Positions 16,713 through 26,085 are shown, counted from the stretch's first letter. The stretch: DNA of 55,754 nt from Bacteroidaceae bacterium (GCA_017935785.1 JAGBGU010000034.1:1-55754); one strand, 5' to 3'. The notes: generated from the letters alone by a model not told the origin. Numbers and translations: made by a program.

Positions 16713-17642
16713 ATGATAAACAGAGAATTAATTCGTTCAAAAGTGGTTCAAATCTGTTATTCATTCGCCCAGAATGAAGGCCGCGACCCAAAGGTGGCTG
16801 AACAGGAATTGTCGCTGAGTTTCTCAAAGGCTTATGAGATGTACATGTTGTTGCTGTCATTGATTACAGAAATCGGACGTGTGGCAGAGCGTATGTACGA
16901 CGTGCGTGTGAAGCGTGCAGAGCGGTTGGGTGAAGATACAAATCTGAATTCAAAATTCGTACAGAACAGGTTCATAAAACAATTGGAGTGTAATAACGCT
17001 CTTGTGTCATATCGTGAAACGCTGAACGACGATTTCTTCAATGCGGAGTATGAGCGTGAACTTTGGAATAAGATAGAGAACAGCGATTATTTCAATGCCT
17101 ATCTGACGAGCGGAAAATCCTCATACGAGGAGGATCGTGAAATTTACCGTGCCATTTACCGCAACGAGATATGCAATAACGAGAATCTTGACGGTATGTT
17201 TGAGGATTTGGGACTTTACTGGAACGATGACAAGACCATAGTGGATACCTTTATTCTGAAGACTATCAACAAGTTTACAGAGGACAGTACGCAGGAACAG
17301 CCGCTTATGCCCGAGTTCCGTTACCCGGAAGATCGCGAGTATGCTACCGAGCTGTTGCGTAATGCGCTTGCCAATGCTTCTTATTATGACACGCTGATTG
17401 CCGAATATACGCATAACTGGGAGTTGGAGCGTGTGGCGCTGATGGACCGTATCATTATCCGTGTCGCATTGGCGGAGATTGTCTCGTTTCCCGACATCCC
17501 CGTCAGTGTCAGCATAAACGAATATGTGGAACTGACCAAGGTGTTCAGCACCCCCAAGAGCTGGCGTTATGTAAACGGTACGCTCGACAGCATTGTAAAG
17601 TTACTTACGACGCAGAAAAAGATTGTAAAGAACGTAAAGTAG
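16713..17642 (+). CDS. nusB: transcription antitermination factor NusB, long form
   Basis: 309 residues, about twice the length of E. coli NusB. The all-alpha NusB fold is in the C-terminal ~150 residues (WELERVALMDRIIIRVALAE, then PVSVSINEYVELTKVFSTP). The N-terminal half is an extra helical region typical of Bacteroidetes NusB. It binds boxA RNA with S10 and acts in rRNA antitermination. First gene of the nusB-yajC-YbbR-coaE-DUF5606 run. Confidence 0.92.
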   Translation: MINRELIRSKVVQICYSFAQNEGRDPKVAEQELSLSFSKAYEMYMLLLSLITEIGRVAERMYDVRVKRAERLGEDTNLNSKFVQNRFIKQLECNNALVSYRETLNDDFFNAEYERELWNKIENSDYFNAYLTSGKSSYEEDREIYRAIYRNEICNNENLDGMFEDLGLYWNDDKTIVDTFILKTINKFTEDSTQEQPLMPEFRYPEDREYATELLRNALANASYYDTLIAEYTHNWELERVALMDRIIIRVALAEIVSFPDIPVSVSINEYVELTKVFSTPKSWRYVNGTLDSIVKLLTTQKKIVKNVK

Positions 17643-17687
17643 AGAGTATTTTAGAATTATCATTTAAACCTATACATTTTTTATATT

Positions 17688-17993
17688 ATGATTACATTTA
17701 TGCAAGCTGCCCAGGGTGGCGGAATGTCAATGTTGCTGATGATGGCTGCGATATTTGCCATCATGTGGTTCTTTATGATACGTCCCCAGCAGAAGAAACA
17801 AAAGGAAATCCAGCGTTTCCGCGATGCCATAACCACAGGAACCAGTGTTGTTACCGCAGGTGGAATCTATGGTGTTGTGCGTAGAATTGACGAAACCGAG
17901 AATATCCTGCATATTGAAGTGGCAAACGGTGTGAATATCCGTGTAGACCGCAATTCGGTTTATGCCAATGCCCAGGCTCCCGTAGCCAAATAA
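17688..17993 (+). CDS. yajC: Sec translocon accessory subunit YajC
   Basis: 101 residues. One N-terminal membrane helix (MLLMMAAIFAIMWFFMIRPQQKK) is followed by a small soluble domain with GTSVVTAGGIYGVV, the family signature. YajC associates with SecDF in the inner membrane. It lies 45 bp after nusB and 13 bp before the YbbR-like gene. Confidence 0.94.
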   Translation: MITFMQAAQGGGMSMLLMMAAIFAIMWFFMIRPQQKKQKEIQRFRDAITTGTSVVTAGGIYGVVRRIDETENILHIEVANGVNIRVDRNSVYANAQAPVAK

Positions 17994-18006
17994 ATAAGGT
18001 GCGGGA

Positions 18007-19011
18007 ATGAATAGAATCCTGCAGATACAACTGGTAAGAATCAGAAACTTCCTGTACAGCCAAAGGTTCAGGAGGTTTCTGGTTTTTTTGTTTTTCCTCT
18101 TTGTGTCCGCAAGTTTCTGGGTGTTGCAGACCCTGAACGAAACATTGGAGATGAGTGTCTCTCTGCCTGTAAAACTGGCAAACGTACCCGGGACAGCGGT
18201 GCTGACCCAGACTCCGCCGGAAAATGTGAAAGTGAAACTGAGCGACAAAGGCACTGTACTTGTCCAATATTTGTATAGGAAGAAACTTTTGCCGCTTGTT
18301 GTGGATTTTGCCCAGTATGACAAGGGAGCGGTGAGCGACAGGGTGGTGGTACCTCACTCTGATGTGGCTCGCCTGTTGCAGCCACAACTTATAGAAAGTA
18401 GCCGCATACAGGAGATTAATCCTGATACGATAGAATATTATTATAACAGAGGATTGCCAACCCGTCTGCCCGTTAAGGTAGCGGGTAGAGTCAAGACTGC
18501 GGCACAGAATTACCTTGAAGGCCTGCATTGTTATCCGGATACGGTGGAACTGTATGCTCCGTCCGGCGTCATAGATACGATGAAGTATGCCTATACCACC
18601 GAAGTAGTATGGGAAGGGCTAACGGAAACGGTTACGGATGAAGTGGGGCTTATGCCTATAAAGGGTGTGAAGTACATGACATCCAAGGTGGAGGTAAAGG
18701 CACAGGTGGATTATTATGTGGAGAAAACTGTTGAGGTTCCCATTGTGAGTATGAATTTCCCGGCAGACAAGGTGCTGCGCACATTTCCCTCAAAGGCAAA
18801 GGTTACGTTCCGTGTGGGTGCCGCCTACTCTGACCGCAGGTGGGAAGATGACTTTGTGCTGATGGTCACATATGAAGACCTGCAGGAAAATGCCGGGAAT
18901 AAATACCATCTAAAGTTGAAAAAACAGCCCAAAGGCATATCGCATGTGCGGATTTCGCCGGCCGACGTAGATTATCTGATTGAACATGTTGCCAGCAAAA
19001 ATGAGGAATAG
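18007..19011 (+). CDS. YbbR-like (CdaR-type) domain protein
   Basis: 334 residues with one N-terminal membrane helix (FLVFLFFLFVSASFWVLQTL) and a large extracytoplasmic part with YbbR-type repeats (LPVKLANVPG, LPVKVAGRVKT, VEVPIVSMNFP). In Firmicutes YbbR/CdaR regulates the CdaA diadenylate cyclase, but no cdaA is in this window, so function here is open. It overlaps the start of coaE by 11 bp. Confidence 0.82.
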   Translation: MNRILQIQLVRIRNFLYSQRFRRFLVFLFFLFVSASFWVLQTLNETLEMSVSLPVKLANVPGTAVLTQTPPENVKVKLSDKGTVLVQYLYRKKLLPLVVDFAQYDKGAVSDRVVVPHSDVARLLQPQLIESSRIQEINPDTIEYYYNRGLPTRLPVKVAGRVKTAAQNYLEGLHCYPDTVELYAPSGVIDTMKYAYTTEVVWEGLTETVTDEVGLMPIKGVKYMTSKVEVKAQVDYYVEKTVEVPIVSMNFPADKVLRTFPSKAKVTFRVGAAYSDRRWEDDFVLMVTYEDLQENAGNKYHLKLKKQPKGISHVRISPADVDYLIEHVASKNEE

Positions 19012-19591
19012 CATAAGGATTGGTATCACAGGGGGGATAGGAAGCGGAAAGAGCTATGTGTCCCGCCGGCTGGAGGAAAGGTTTGGTGTGCCTGTCTATG
19101 ATTGTGACAGCAGGGCAAAGGCGCTGATGCAGCGTAGCGAAACCATTCGTGACGGACTGGTGCAGATGGTGGGCGATAATGTCTATGATAATGCGGGAAT
19201 GCTCAACCGTACCTTGCTGGCCGGTTATATTTTCGGCAATCCGCAGCACTTGGCGGCCGTGAACGCATTGGTGCACCCTTGTGTGAAGCAGGATTTCCTA
19301 TTATGGGCCAAGGACAGAAAGGAACGCATGGTGGCGGTGGAAAGTGCAATCCTCTTCTCGAGCGGTATGGACAGTCTGGTAGATGTTGTTATCCGTGTTA
19401 CGGCACCCGACGCCATTCGCGTAGAAAGAGTAGTGGCCCGTGACGGATGCACACCGCAACAGGTGGCAGCACGGATGCAGAGCCAGCAGGAAGAGAAGGG
19501 CGCAGTACGTTTTGAACTGGTGAACGACGGCTGCCGGTCTGTAGACGCACAACTTGCGGAAATATTGGACAAGATGAAAGAAAACTATTGA
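19001..19591 (+). CDS. coaE: dephospho-CoA kinase
   Basis: 196 residues from the ATG at 19001; ATG 18986 is an alternative and both overlap the preceding gene. P-loop GITGGIGSGKS (about 7-17), the DCD motif in VYDCDSRAKAL, and the lid region RVERVVARDG. The enzyme makes the last step of coenzyme A synthesis, phosphorylating the 3'-OH of dephospho-CoA. Confidence 0.94.
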   Translation: MRNSIRIGITGGIGSGKSYVSRRLEERFGVPVYDCDSRAKALMQRSETIRDGLVQMVGDNVYDNAGMLNRTLLAGYIFGNPQHLAAVNALVHPCVKQDFLLWAKDRKERMVAVESAILFSSGMDSLVDVVIRVTAPDAIRVERVVARDGCTPQQVAARMQSQQEEKGAVRFELVNDGCRSVDAQLAEILDKMKENY

Positions 19592-19622
19592 TACATATAA
19601 TAAATATAGACCAAAGAAAATT

Positions 19623-20057
19623 ATGTTAGAAAAGATTTTAGCTATATCAGGCAAGCCTGGTTTGTACAAACTGGTATCCCGTACCGGCCGTGGCCTGATA
19701 GTGGAGACATTGGACGAGAAAAAGAAGAGAATGCCTGTCTTTGGCATGGACAAGGTTATTTCACTGGCAGACATTGCTATGTACACAGACGATGAGGAGG
19801 TTCCCTTGCGTCAGGTATTGGTCAATGTAAAGGCAAAGGAAAATGGCGGAAAGACTAGTGTAGACTACAAAAAGGCAAGCAAGGAGGAACTGGCAGACTT
19901 TATGGGCAGTGTGCTGCCCAATTTTGACCGTGACCGCGTATATCCTTCAGACATCAAGAAGCTGATACAGTGGTACAACCTTCTTATTGATAACGGAGTG
20001 GTTGATTTTGAGGAAGCACAGCCCCAGGAGGAGGAAGCCACATCCCCGACAGAGTAA
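19623..20057 (+). CDS. DUF5606 domain protein
   Basis: 144 residues. It starts LEKILAISGKPGLYKLVSRT, the conserved opening of DUF5606, and ends in an acidic tail (EEAQPQEEEATSPTE). Soluble, no signal peptide, found in Bacteroidetes; function unknown. It lies 31 bp after coaE, last in the run, and is followed by an unusual terminator. Confidence 0.85.
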   Translation: MLEKILAISGKPGLYKLVSRTGRGLIVETLDEKKKRMPVFGMDKVISLADIAMYTDDEEVPLRQVLVNVKAKENGGKTSVDYKKASKEELADFMGSVLPNFDRDRVYPSDIKKLIQWYNLLIDNGVVDFEEAQPQEEEATSPTE

Positions 20058-20059
20058 TC

Positions 20060-20140
20060 CGGCATAGCAAACAAAATGACGGAGGATAGACCCAAGGGTA
20101 AGGCGCTATGCCGTTTCTACGGGATGTCCTCCGTTGTTTT
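20060..20140 (+). terminator. terminator with two interleaved inverted repeats
   Basis: ACGGAGGA (20079-20086) and TCCTCCGT (20127-20134) precede TGTTTTTTC, a terminator for DUF5606. A second perfect pair, CGGCATAGC (20060-20068) and GCTATGCCG (20105-20113), is interleaved with it, so the two stems would form a pseudoknot or compete. See finding. Confidence 0.7.
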
Positions 20141-20341
20141 TTCATTACGTTAAACCTAAATCGGTCGATAGACTGTTGCGCGCTATTTAAGCCGTCTTTT
20201 GGTGGTATGTTTCTTTGCTTCTCGGTTACAGTGGAACCCTATTGCGCCCTCAAAGCGGCAAAACATCTGTTCAAGAATAAAGGCTGTTATCATCATAACG
20301 TTAATGACCGGTTTATGTTAGAAATCTGAATGCAGATTGTT

Positions 20342-21823
20342 ATGAAAAACATTTTCAGGCGTCCTCTGATGCTTTCCTTTTTGTGCCTTTCCTGTTGCGG
20401 AATGAACGCACAGCGTGCTCTGGAATATAAAGTTTCCAGGGAAACCCGTCCCAACCGTATCCGTTGTGTGGGGGTCGAACTGGATGCCCATTTCCATGCC
20501 AATCATGTTCCGCGCAGCGAAGGGGCGAAGATAGAGGACTGGGCAAACGTGATAGTTCCCCGTATCAGGGATATGCAGGTGCAGAGCCTGCGTGTAATGG
20601 TGCTGCCCCAATGGTATGAACCGCAGAACGACAATGACAATCCGGCAGTGGCGGAAAAATCAGGCTTTTGTTTTGACTCCCCTCAGATGCAGAGCCTTTA
20701 TCCCATTCTGGATTTGGCTCAGGAGATGGATCTTCCCGTAACCATTGTTCCTTGGGGTGCTGCGCCAGAGAGTTTCATGTCGTCCCGAAAGGGCTGGATT
20801 GTACAGCCGGAGAATTACGAGGAGTATGCCGAGAACATCTCCGCCCTGCTCTGCCATCTGATAAGGGAGCGCAAGTATGACTGCATTGATGAAGTTACGC
20901 CCGGAAACGAACCTGACGGGTGGGGCATAAGCCCTGACGAGTATGTGGCTATCTGTAAGGCCTTGCATGCAAGACTCAAGCAGGACCGCATACTTAAGCG
21001 CGTCAGACTTAATCTGATAGACAATACAGACCGCGGCGGACGGTTCGACTTTATTGAAGAATGTATGCCGCAGCTGAAAGGCATTGCCGATGTGGTGAAC
21101 AGCCACACCTATATATTCGGGTATGACACTCCTACGGAAAAGATTATGCAATGGGAAGAGCAAAATTGCCGCATAGCAGCCCGTATAGGACTCAGGCATT
21201 GTGTGGGCGAATTCGGCAGTGACCAGACAGTAGGCGCATCGCGTCAGAAGGATATAGACCAGTATAGGAGAGGGGTGCTCATGGTGCGTACAGCCATATC
21301 CCTGCTGGCCGCCGGCGCATACAATATCAGTTATTGGCAGTTGTTTGACCAGTATTATAGCCGGTACGACAACTATGCACAAATGCAGCAGTTGGGAATG
21401 TGGAAGAGCGTGAAGGCCGATTATGCCACAGAAGCCTATTTTGACAGGATTGCCGGCGATTACGAGGCGCGCCCCCAATTCTATGCCTATTCTTTGCTTA
21501 CCCGTTTTGTGCGTCCGGGAGCAAAGGTCTATAGGATGGCAGCCGATGCGGATATGGGGCTGACAAATGCCTTGTGCGTACGCAACAGGGACAAGTCGTG
21601 GGTCTATGTTGTGGCAAACCAGGAAAATATTCCTCTTAGCGTAACGCTCCGCAACGAACAGCATCCCTTGCGCGGTTCTTACGAGCAGTATGTATATCAG
21701 GAAGGACGGCTGCCCGCCGATGGAAGCCAGCTAAAACCTTTGGATGGTGTCAGGGAGGCAGCCGGGAGTCTCAGTGTAGATATCCCGGCCAATACCGTTA
21801 TGCTGTTCCGTTTCAGCCGGTAA
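20342..21823 (+). CDS. secreted glycoside hydrolase, clan GH-A type, family not assigned
   Basis: 493 residues from MKNIFRRP; an ATG at 20330 is an alternative. The signal peptide ends near SCCGMNA-QR; a lipoprotein is possible because of the cysteines. The barrel has TPGNEPDGW (acid/base Glu near 190) and CVGEFGSDQ (nucleophile Glu near 290), the strand-4 and strand-7 pattern of clan GH-A. The C-terminal part ends SVDIPANTVMLFRFS, like the beta-sandwich of GH30/GH39-type enzymes. The substrate is unknown; no SusC/SusD pair is adjacent. No clear promoter was found in the ~200 bp between the upstream terminator and the start. Confidence 0.75.
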   Translation: MKNIFRRPLMLSFLCLSCCGMNAQRALEYKVSRETRPNRIRCVGVELDAHFHANHVPRSEGAKIEDWANVIVPRIRDMQVQSLRVMVLPQWYEPQNDNDNPAVAEKSGFCFDSPQMQSLYPILDLAQEMDLPVTIVPWGAAPESFMSSRKGWIVQPENYEEYAENISALLCHLIRERKYDCIDEVTPGNEPDGWGISPDEYVAICKALHARLKQDRILKRVRLNLIDNTDRGGRFDFIEECMPQLKGIADVVNSHTYIFGYDTPTEKIMQWEEQNCRIAARIGLRHCVGEFGSDQTVGASRQKDIDQYRRGVLMVRTAISLLAAGAYNISYWQLFDQYYSRYDNYAQMQQLGMWKSVKADYATEAYFDRIAGDYEARPQFYAYSLLTRFVRPGAKVYRMAADADMGLTNALCVRNRDKSWVYVVANQENIPLSVTLRNEQHPLRGSYEQYVYQEGRLPADGSQLKPLDGVREAAGSLSVDIPANTVMLFRFSR

Positions 21824-21867
21824 GTTTCTTGTCCGATAGCTGTAAACTTGTTTTTTCACAACAATAG

Positions 21868-22005
21868 AAAAGTTTTTTTGCAGTTATAGAATCTTTGTTC
21901 CAAGTGCTGAAATACATGTTTCAGCACTTGGAATACATATTTCAGCTGCTGAAATATATGTTCCAGCCGCTGAAACAAAAATTTTACAAGGAAGAAAAAA
22001 CTTTT
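21868..22005. repeat. array of 15-bp palindromes at 21-bp period, bracketed by an 11-bp inverted repeat
   Basis: Four 15-bp units, TTCCAAGTGCTGAAA (21898), TTTCAGCACTTGGAA (21919), TTTCAGCTGCTGAAA (21940) and TTCCAGCCGCTGAAA (21961), are separated by 6-bp spacers TACATG, TACATA and TATATG. Units 1 and 2 are exact reverse complements; unit 3 is itself a palindrome. The outer pair AAAAGTTTTTT (21868-21878) and AAAAAACTTTT (21995-22005) is a perfect inverted repeat. Confidence 0.9.
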
Positions 22006-22134
22006 ATAGCACTGTCCTGCAACAACTTAAGTACTATGTTTTAGTATTGTTGCTGCAATGTGCTTTTACTGGCCTTATGAAACGTGCTTTTCGCTACCTT
22101 TTTAGGGATATTGCGTAAGCTTGGTAGAAAAGAA
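22006..22134. other. rest of the intergenic region after the palindrome array
   Basis: No gene seen. GCAACAA (22019-22025) and TTGTTGC (22047-22053) could form a stem with a 21-nt loop. Nothing else stands out before the terminator of the leftward ROK gene. Confidence 0.5.
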
Positions 22135-22165
22135 GAGGATGCATCCTTAAGAAGGGTGCATCCTC
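22135..22165 (-). terminator. terminator of the ROK kinase gene
   Basis: GAGGATGCATCC (22135-22146), loop TTAAGAA, GGGTGCATCCTC (22154-22165): 12 bp with one wobble pair. Leftward it is followed by TTCTTTTC. Confidence 0.85.
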
Positions 22166-22195
22166 ATTCACTTTAAAAAATTATGCTATGTTGGC

Positions 22196-23158
22196 TTACA
22201 ACTCCCATCCAAGGGCGCTGGCACCGAGAACGGCAGCTGCTGCACCATCGAGTTCGGAAAGAAGAAGCTTGGCCTTTCCCTTGTAGTTGAAGAGCACATT
22301 CTCATCGTATGCCTTACGAACGGGATTCATGAGCAGGTCGCCAGCCTTGGTAGGACCACCGAAGAAGATGAATGCCTCGGGGCTGCAGAAATTGGCAAAG
22401 TCTGCACAAGTACGTCCCAACAGTTCACCAGTGTAGTCCATGATTTCTTTTGCCAGCTGGTCGCCCTGTGCCGCTGCAATGGCGATGTCCTTGCTTTCAA
22501 GCTGGTCGCTGGGGATGTCGCGCAATGTAGAGGGGGTGTTGCGGATGGCCATCCATTCGCGTGCTGTGCGTGCCATACCAGTGGCGCTGCAGTATGCTTC
22601 GATACAACCCTTGCGTCCGCATCCGCATTCGCGTGCGTGTTCGCTGCGGTCTATTACAACGTGTCCCAGTTCGCCGGCAAATCCGTCGCATCCGTAAACC
22701 AATTGACCGTTCACAACGATACCGCTGCCAAGTCCGGTTCCGAGGGTAATCATGATGAAGTTCTTCATGCCCTTTGCCACGCCATAGGCCATTTCGCCGA
22801 TTGCGGCGGCGTTGGCGTCGTTAGTAAGTGCTACGGGAATACCCAGCTTGTCACTGAACATCTGTGCCAGGGGTACGATTCCGGGCCATTCCAGGTTTGG
22901 GGCGTTTTCAATACTTCCGTTATAGTAGTTGCCGTTGGGGGCTCCGATTCCCATTGCGTGAATCTTTTCGATTCCGCCCACTTGCTCGATGACGGGCTTC
23001 AGCGCTTCGCAGCAGTCGGCTACATACTGGTCGGCTGTGCCGTGTCCGCGAGTCTTTACAGATACGCTTGCCACTACGTTAGCCTTCTTGTCTACAATAC
23101 CGAAAACGGAGTTGGTTCCACCCAAGTCCAGACCTATTACATAAGGTTTCTTTTCCAT
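22196..23158 (-). CDS. ROK-family sugar kinase (glucokinase-like)
   Basis: 320 residues. The phosphate-binding loop is GLDLGGTNSV (D11). ALTNDANAAAIGE carries the catalytic Asp. The zinc site is GHVVID...ECGCGRKGCIEA with three cysteines, the ROK signature. GTGLGSGIVVNG is the second phosphate loop. No helix-turn-helix is present at the N-terminus, so it is a kinase rather than a ROK repressor. Glucose is the likely substrate, which in this phylum is usually handled by ROK kinases. Monocistronic. Confidence 0.9.
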   Translation of the reverse strand: MEKKPYVIGLDLGGTNSVFGIVDKKANVVASVSVKTRGHGTADQYVADCCEALKPVIEQVGGIEKIHAMGIGAPNGNYYNGSIENAPNLEWPGIVPLAQMFSDKLGIPVALTNDANAAAIGEMAYGVAKGMKNFIMITLGTGLGSGIVVNGQLVYGCDGFAGELGHVVIDRSEHARECGCGRKGCIEAYCSATGMARTAREWMAIRNTPSTLRDIPSDQLESKDIAIAAAQGDQLAKEIMDYTGELLGRTCADFANFCSPEAFIFFGGPTKAGDLLMNPVRKAYDENVLFNYKGKAKLLLSELDGAAAAVLGASALGWEL

Positions 23159-23215
23159 GATATAATTAAATTATGAATTAGTAGTTATTTCGCGCCAAAA
23201 AAGTTTTGACCCCTA

Positions 23216-23223
23216 CAAAGGTA
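23216..23223 (-). promoter_or_regulatory. -7 element TACCTTTG for the ROK gene
   Basis: Exact TAnnTTTG match on the minus strand, 58 bp before the start codon. Confidence 0.65.
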
Positions 23224-23303
23224 AATAATTCATTTTACAAAACATCATTTTTAGGACAAAAAAATATGAAAAGTCGAAAAAAATTACGAATTTTGCAACA
23301 ATT

Positions 23304-23945
23304 ATGTGGATAGACCCAATAAAAACCATAGAACTGATTATAAAAGGGCTGATTGTGGGCATCATAGCCAGTGCTCCGATGGGACCCGTAGGTGTGCTTA
23401 CCATTCGTCGGACTTTGAACAAAGGGCGCTGGTACGGTATGGCCACCGGCTTGGGTGCCGCCGTGAGTGATATGATATATGCAGTGCTCACCGTGTTGGG
23501 CATGAGTGTGGTGATGGATTTCATAGAAAAACCCGCAACCATGCTATATCTGAAGCTGGGCGGAAGCTTTATGCTCTTTCTTTTTGGTTGGTATACCTTC
23601 CAGTCCAAACCCTCCATAGCACCGCCTGGAAAGAGCCGCGGCAGCCTTTTCCAAAATGCCTTAACCGGCTTTTTGGTTACACTGAGCAACCCGCTCATAA
23701 TATTCCTTTTCCTGGCCTTGTTTGCACGTTTCAGCTTTATACAGAACGGACACCCCGTAGAACAGACCGTTGGAGTGACAAGTATTCTGATGGGCGCCCT
23801 TGTATGGTGGTTCTCGCTGACGCAGGCCATAAACAAGGTTCGAAACCATTTTCACATGGAAACAATCGGACGCATAAACCGCTATATTGGCGTCATTGTC
23901 ATGGCTGCCTCTTTGGCCGGGCTGGTGTTTTCGTTCTATTATTAA
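23304..23945 (+). CDS. LysE-family transporter
   Basis: 213 residues with six hydrophobic segments. The first carries IIASAPMGPVGVLTIRRTLNKG, matching the LysE/RhtB signature (PGP/GPVG followed by a basic loop with G). The fourth holds FLVTLSNPLIIFLFLALFA with the conserved NP. These are proton-driven exporters of amino acids or related metabolites; the substrate is unknown. A weak -7 element (GAATTTTG) lies just upstream. Followed after 10 bp by the DUF4924 gene. Confidence 0.85.
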   Translation: MWIDPIKTIELIIKGLIVGIIASAPMGPVGVLTIRRTLNKGRWYGMATGLGAAVSDMIYAVLTVLGMSVVMDFIEKPATMLYLKLGGSFMLFLFGWYTFQSKPSIAPPGKSRGSLFQNALTGFLVTLSNPLIIFLFLALFARFSFIQNGHPVEQTVGVTSILMGALVWWFSLTQAINKVRNHFHMETIGRINRYIGVIVMAASLAGLVFSFYY

Positions 23946-23955
23946 GAAACCAAAA

Positions 23956-24486
23956 ATGTATATAGCCAGAAAACTCAGAAAGAGCCACGTTACAGCCTAT
24001 GTGCTGTATATGTTTCAGGTGGAGGACGTGATAAGAGCCTATGATATGGATCTTGAGCGTCTGAGCAAGGAATACCTGCCCCGGTTTTCCTTTACTCCCC
24101 AACAGACGGATGAAGCGTCAGAATGGTACGGCAGTCTTATTGACATGATGCGCGAGGAAGGAAAGCAGGAGAAAGGCCACTTGCAGGTGGTGCGTAACAC
24201 GATTCTGTTGCTTGCAGACAGACATGAGGAACTGATGCGCGATCCCAAGCAGGCCTTTTACAATGCAGCCTATTTCAAAGCGCTTCCCTGTATTGTGGAA
24301 TTACGGGCAAGGGGCGCAGCAAAGGAATTGCACGAGATTGAGAATGCCCTGGAAGCTGTGTATGGGACCACTTTGCTGAAAATGAAGGGACAGACGGTAT
24401 CCGAAGCCACCCAAAGCGGCATCAAGCCCATCGTGCATTTGCTGGAACTGCTTTCGGCGGCGTTTCACGAGGACGACAACTTATAA
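23956..24486 (+). CDS. DUF4924 protein
   Basis: 176 residues from MYIARKLRKS at 23956; the upstream open frame overlaps the transporter gene. It is soluble and mainly helical, with VLYMFQVEDVIRAYDMDLE near the start and the stretch GHLQVVRNTILLLADRHEELM, as in DUF4924 proteins of Bacteroidetes. Function unknown. It ends 24 bp before prfC, so it probably heads or joins the prfC-tsaC run. Confidence 0.82.
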   Translation: MYIARKLRKSHVTAYVLYMFQVEDVIRAYDMDLERLSKEYLPRFSFTPQQTDEASEWYGSLIDMMREEGKQEKGHLQVVRNTILLLADRHEELMRDPKQAFYNAAYFKALPCIVELRARGAAKELHEIENALEAVYGTTLLKMKGQTVSEATQSGIKPIVHLLELLSAAFHEDDNL

Positions 24487-24510
24487 TTATAGAATACTGA
24501 TATAACAGAT

Positions 24511-26085
24511 ATGAACCAAGAAATAGAAAGAAGAAGGACATTTGCCATTATTTCGCACCCCGACGCAGGAAAGACCACTCTGACAGAGAAACTGCTGCTT
24601 TTCGGCGGGCAAATCCAGGTGGCAGGTGCGGTAAAGAGCAACAAAATAAAAAAGACAGCTACGAGCGACTGGATGGAAATTGAGAAGCAGCGCGGAATCA
24701 GCGTGACCACCAGTGTGATGGAGTTTGACTACCAGGGCTATAAAGTGAACATTCTGGACACCCCTGGCCATCAGGACTTTGCAGAGGATACGTTTCGTAC
24801 GCTTACCGCTGTGGACAGCGCCATTATTGTGGTGGACAGCGCCAAGGGTGTGGAGACACAGACACGAAAACTGATGACCGTGTGCCGTATGCGAAAGACT
24901 CCGGTCATCATCTACATAAATAAGATGGACCGTGAGGGACGTGACCCCTTCGACCTGCTGGACGAACTGGAGGAAGAACTGCAGATAAAGGTGCGTCCCC
25001 TGAGCTGGCCCATCAACCAGGGTATGCGCTTTAAGGGTGTGTACAATATTTTTGAAAACAACCTCAATCTGTTCACTCCTGACAAACAGAAAGTGACGGA
25101 AAAGGTGAGCGTTGATATTGACAGCGAAGAACTGGATGCCAAAGTGGGTGAGGCTGATGCGGCCAAATTGCGTGAGGACCTTGAACTTGTGGATGGCGTA
25201 TATCCCGAGTTTGACAAGGAAAGCTATCTGAACGCACAGGTGGCTCCTGTATTCTTTGGTTCCGCCCTGAACAACTTCGGCGTGCAGGAAATGCTGGACT
25301 GTTTTGTGCAGATAGCCCCTTGTCCCCGACCAGTTTTGGCGGAGGAACGCACTGTCAGTCCGGAAGAACCCAAGTTTTCCGGTTTTATCTTCAAGATTAC
25401 AGCCAATATCGACCCCAACCACCGTTCCTGCATAGCTTTCTGTAAGGTGTGCTCGGGACGTTTTGTGCGCAATGCGCCTTATCTTCATGTACGCAACGGC
25501 AAGACTGTGCGTTTCTCCAGCCCTACCCAGTTCATGGCACAGCGCAAGGAAACTATCGATGAAGCATGGCCTGGCGATATTGTGGGCTTGCCGGACAACG
25601 GTATTTTCAAGATTGGAGATACGCTCACCGAAGGCGAATTGCTTCATTATCGGGGACTGCCTTCTTTCTCTCCCGAAATGTTCAAGTATATCGAGAATGC
25701 CGACCCAATGAAGACCAAACAGTTGGAGAAGGGAATAAACCAACTGATGGACGAGGGTGTGGCACAGCTTTTCGTGAATCAGTTTAACGGACGCAAGATT
25801 ATCGGCACGGTTGGACAGTTGCAGTTTGAAGTAATCCAGTATCGTCTGGAGAACGAATATAATGCGCGTTGCCGTTGGGAACCTATCAGCCTGTACAAAG
25901 CATGTTGGGTGGAGTGCGAGCCTGGTTACGAGTCCGAACTGGAGATGTTCAAGAAACGCAAGTATCAGTACATGGCCAAAGACAAGGAAGGGCGTGATGT
26001 GTTTCTGGCTGATTCCGGCTATGTACTGACAATGGCACAGCAGGATTTTGAACATATACGTTTCCATTTTACAAGTGAATTCTAA
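24511..26085 (+). CDS. prfC: peptide chain release factor 3
   Basis: 524 residues, normal RF3 length. The translational GTPase motifs are canonical: G1 SHPDAGKT, G2 region [11 protein letters not shown]3 DTPGHQDF, G4 NKMD. They contrast with the degraded motifs of the EF-G paralogue at 45 kb. RF3 recycles RF1/RF2 from terminated ribosomes. Its stop codon abuts the tsaC start with no gap, suggesting coupling. Confidence 0.96.
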   Translation: MNQEIERRRTFAIISHPDAGKTTLTEKLLLFGGQIQVAGAVKSNKIKKTATSDWMEIEKQRGISVTTSVMEFDYQGYKVNILDTPGHQDFAEDTFRTLTAVDSAIIVVDSAKGVETQTRKLMTVCRMRKTPVIIYINKMDREGRDPFDLLDELEEELQIKVRPLSWPINQGMRFKGVYNIFENNLNLFTPDKQKVTEKVSVDIDSEELDAKVGEADAAKLREDLELVDGVYPEFDKESYLNAQVAPVFFGSALNNFGVQEMLDCFVQIAPCPRPVLAEERTVSPEEPKFSGFIFKITANIDPNHRSCIAFCKVCSGRFVRNAPYLHVRNGKTVRFSSPTQFMAQRKETIDEAWPGDIVGLPDNGIFKIGDTLTEGELLHYRGLPSFSPEMFKYIENADPMKTKQLEKGINQLMDEGVAQLFVNQFNGRKIIGTVGQLQFEVIQYRLENEYNARCRWEPISLYKACWVECEPGYESELEMFKKRKYQYMAKDKEGRDVFLADSGYVLTMAQQDFEHIRFHFTSEF

